Assembly: GCA_035946955.1 (NCBI GenBank)
Contig: DASYYE010000196.1
Location: 1-5,782, forward strand
Source: DASYYE01 sp035946955
GTDB taxonomy: Bacteria > Actinomycetota > Actinomycetes > Streptosporangiales > Streptosporangiaceae
DNA length: 5,782 nucleotides
Reading direction: 5' to 3'
Positions within the stretch are counted from its first letter, which is position 1; each line of letters starts with the position of its first letter. The notes below the pieces were generated by a model. The model made no database searches. It saw nothing but the letters and a program-made list of their open reading frames with translations, and was not told where the DNA came from. This document shows, piece by piece, positions 5,528 through 5,782 of the stretch. The position numbers were made by a program, and so were the translations under genes.

Positions 5528-5571
5528 TGCTCCCTATGCTCCATTTCCTTTGCCTAGAGCAGAGGGGAGCA
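5528..5571 (-). terminator. interrupted hairpin at the end of the small minus-strand gene
   Basis: TGCTCCC (5528-5534) pairs with GGGAGCA (5565-5571). After a small internal loop TGCTC (5537-5541) pairs with GAGCA (5557-5561), leaving a 15-base loop. The stop codon of the minus-strand small frame (5554-5556) lies in that loop. It may end that transcript, or form a barrier between the two convergent units together with the hairpin at 5441-5474. It is weaker than the other stems. Confidence 0.35.
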
Positions 5572-5715
5572 ATCAGGTGGGAGCGGAGGGAGCACGTCGC
5601 TGCCGGGATGTGTGTCCGTCTCGGGGGGCTGGGTGTCGGCCACGCGGGAGCCGGTGACTAACGCGGCGACGATACGCCCGGCCTGTGCCTGTGGCATCTG
5701 ATGTATCGCGCTCAT
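5554..5715 (-). CDS. possible 53-residue small protein, proline-rich C terminus
   Basis: ATG 5715 is preceded by GAGGA with about seven bases spacing. A GTG 54 bp further upstream (5769) extends the frame but adds no recognisable sequence. The product starts MSAIHQMPQAQAGRIVAALV. It has a short apolar helix-like stretch (about 13-20), then an acidic, proline-rich tail ending VLPPLPPDCSPLL with one cysteine. I do not recognise a family. It has no signal peptide and no RiPP core pattern that I can defend. Codon 19 is TTA (5659-5661), rare in high-GC actinomycetes and, in Streptomyces, a mark of bldA-dependent genes. Third positions are mostly G or C, which supports coding, but the frame is short. 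The gene to its right, if any, lies outside the window. Confidence 0.42.
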   Translation of the reverse strand: MSAIHQMPQAQAGRIVAALVTGSRVADTQPPETDTHPGSDVLPPLPPDCSPLL

Positions 5716-5782
5716 GGTGCCGTCCTCACCCCGGGACGTGCTGATGGGCGCTCGGCGGCATCCGTTCACACTTTGCGGATGT

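Noticed and set aside
5493..5540. TTGACG (5493-5498) as a plus-strand -35 box
   Set aside because: No -10-like hexamer lies 16-19 bases downstream; the nearest AT-rich word is too far away.

Overview
The DNA is GC-rich, with strong G/C preference at third codon positions, frequent GTG starts, overlapping genes and a leaderless-type promoter. This points to a high-GC actinomycete, most likely Streptomyces or a relative. The assignment rests on composition and gene style only. No rRNA, tRNA, CRISPR array, insertion sequence or integrase is visible.

Left half (about 1-3390): a minus-strand three-gene operon encodes a two-component system with two sensor kinases. Transcription begins near 3348 at a perfect TATAAT box seven bases from an ATG, so the first message is probably leaderless. 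A perfect 9-6-9 palindrome sits just upstream of the box. The gene order is a competent six-helix membrane histidine kinase (2155-3348), a related membrane kinase-like protein that lacks the residues for ATP binding, phosphotransfer and phosphatase activity (884-2161), and a NarL/LuxR-type response regulator (252-887). All junctions overlap, so co-translation is expected. The two sensors look like an old tandem duplication in which one copy became a pseudokinase. The natural model is a hetero-oligomeric sensor feeding one regulator. At the far left, the tail of an unidentified plus-strand frame runs towards the regulator, and a perfect 14-bp hairpin lies between.

Middle (3533-4319): a plus-strand pair, a small soluble protein of unknown function and a Nudix hydrolase, separated by 7 bp and probably one operon. 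A hairpin overlaps the Nudix stop codon. About 330 bp without a convincing gene follow.

Right (4650-5782): a compact PAPS-dependent-type sulfotransferase with a good ribosome binding site is followed by a 28-codon frame that looks like the start of a truncated gene, and then a strong hairpin. On the minus strand at the edge is a possible 53-residue proline-rich small protein with a TTA codon.

The most interesting item is the active kinase / pseudokinase / regulator operon, together with its leaderless promoter and palindrome. The second is a pattern of rare TTA leucine codons, in the active kinase and in the small edge frames. In Streptomyces this would suggest bldA-dependent translation.
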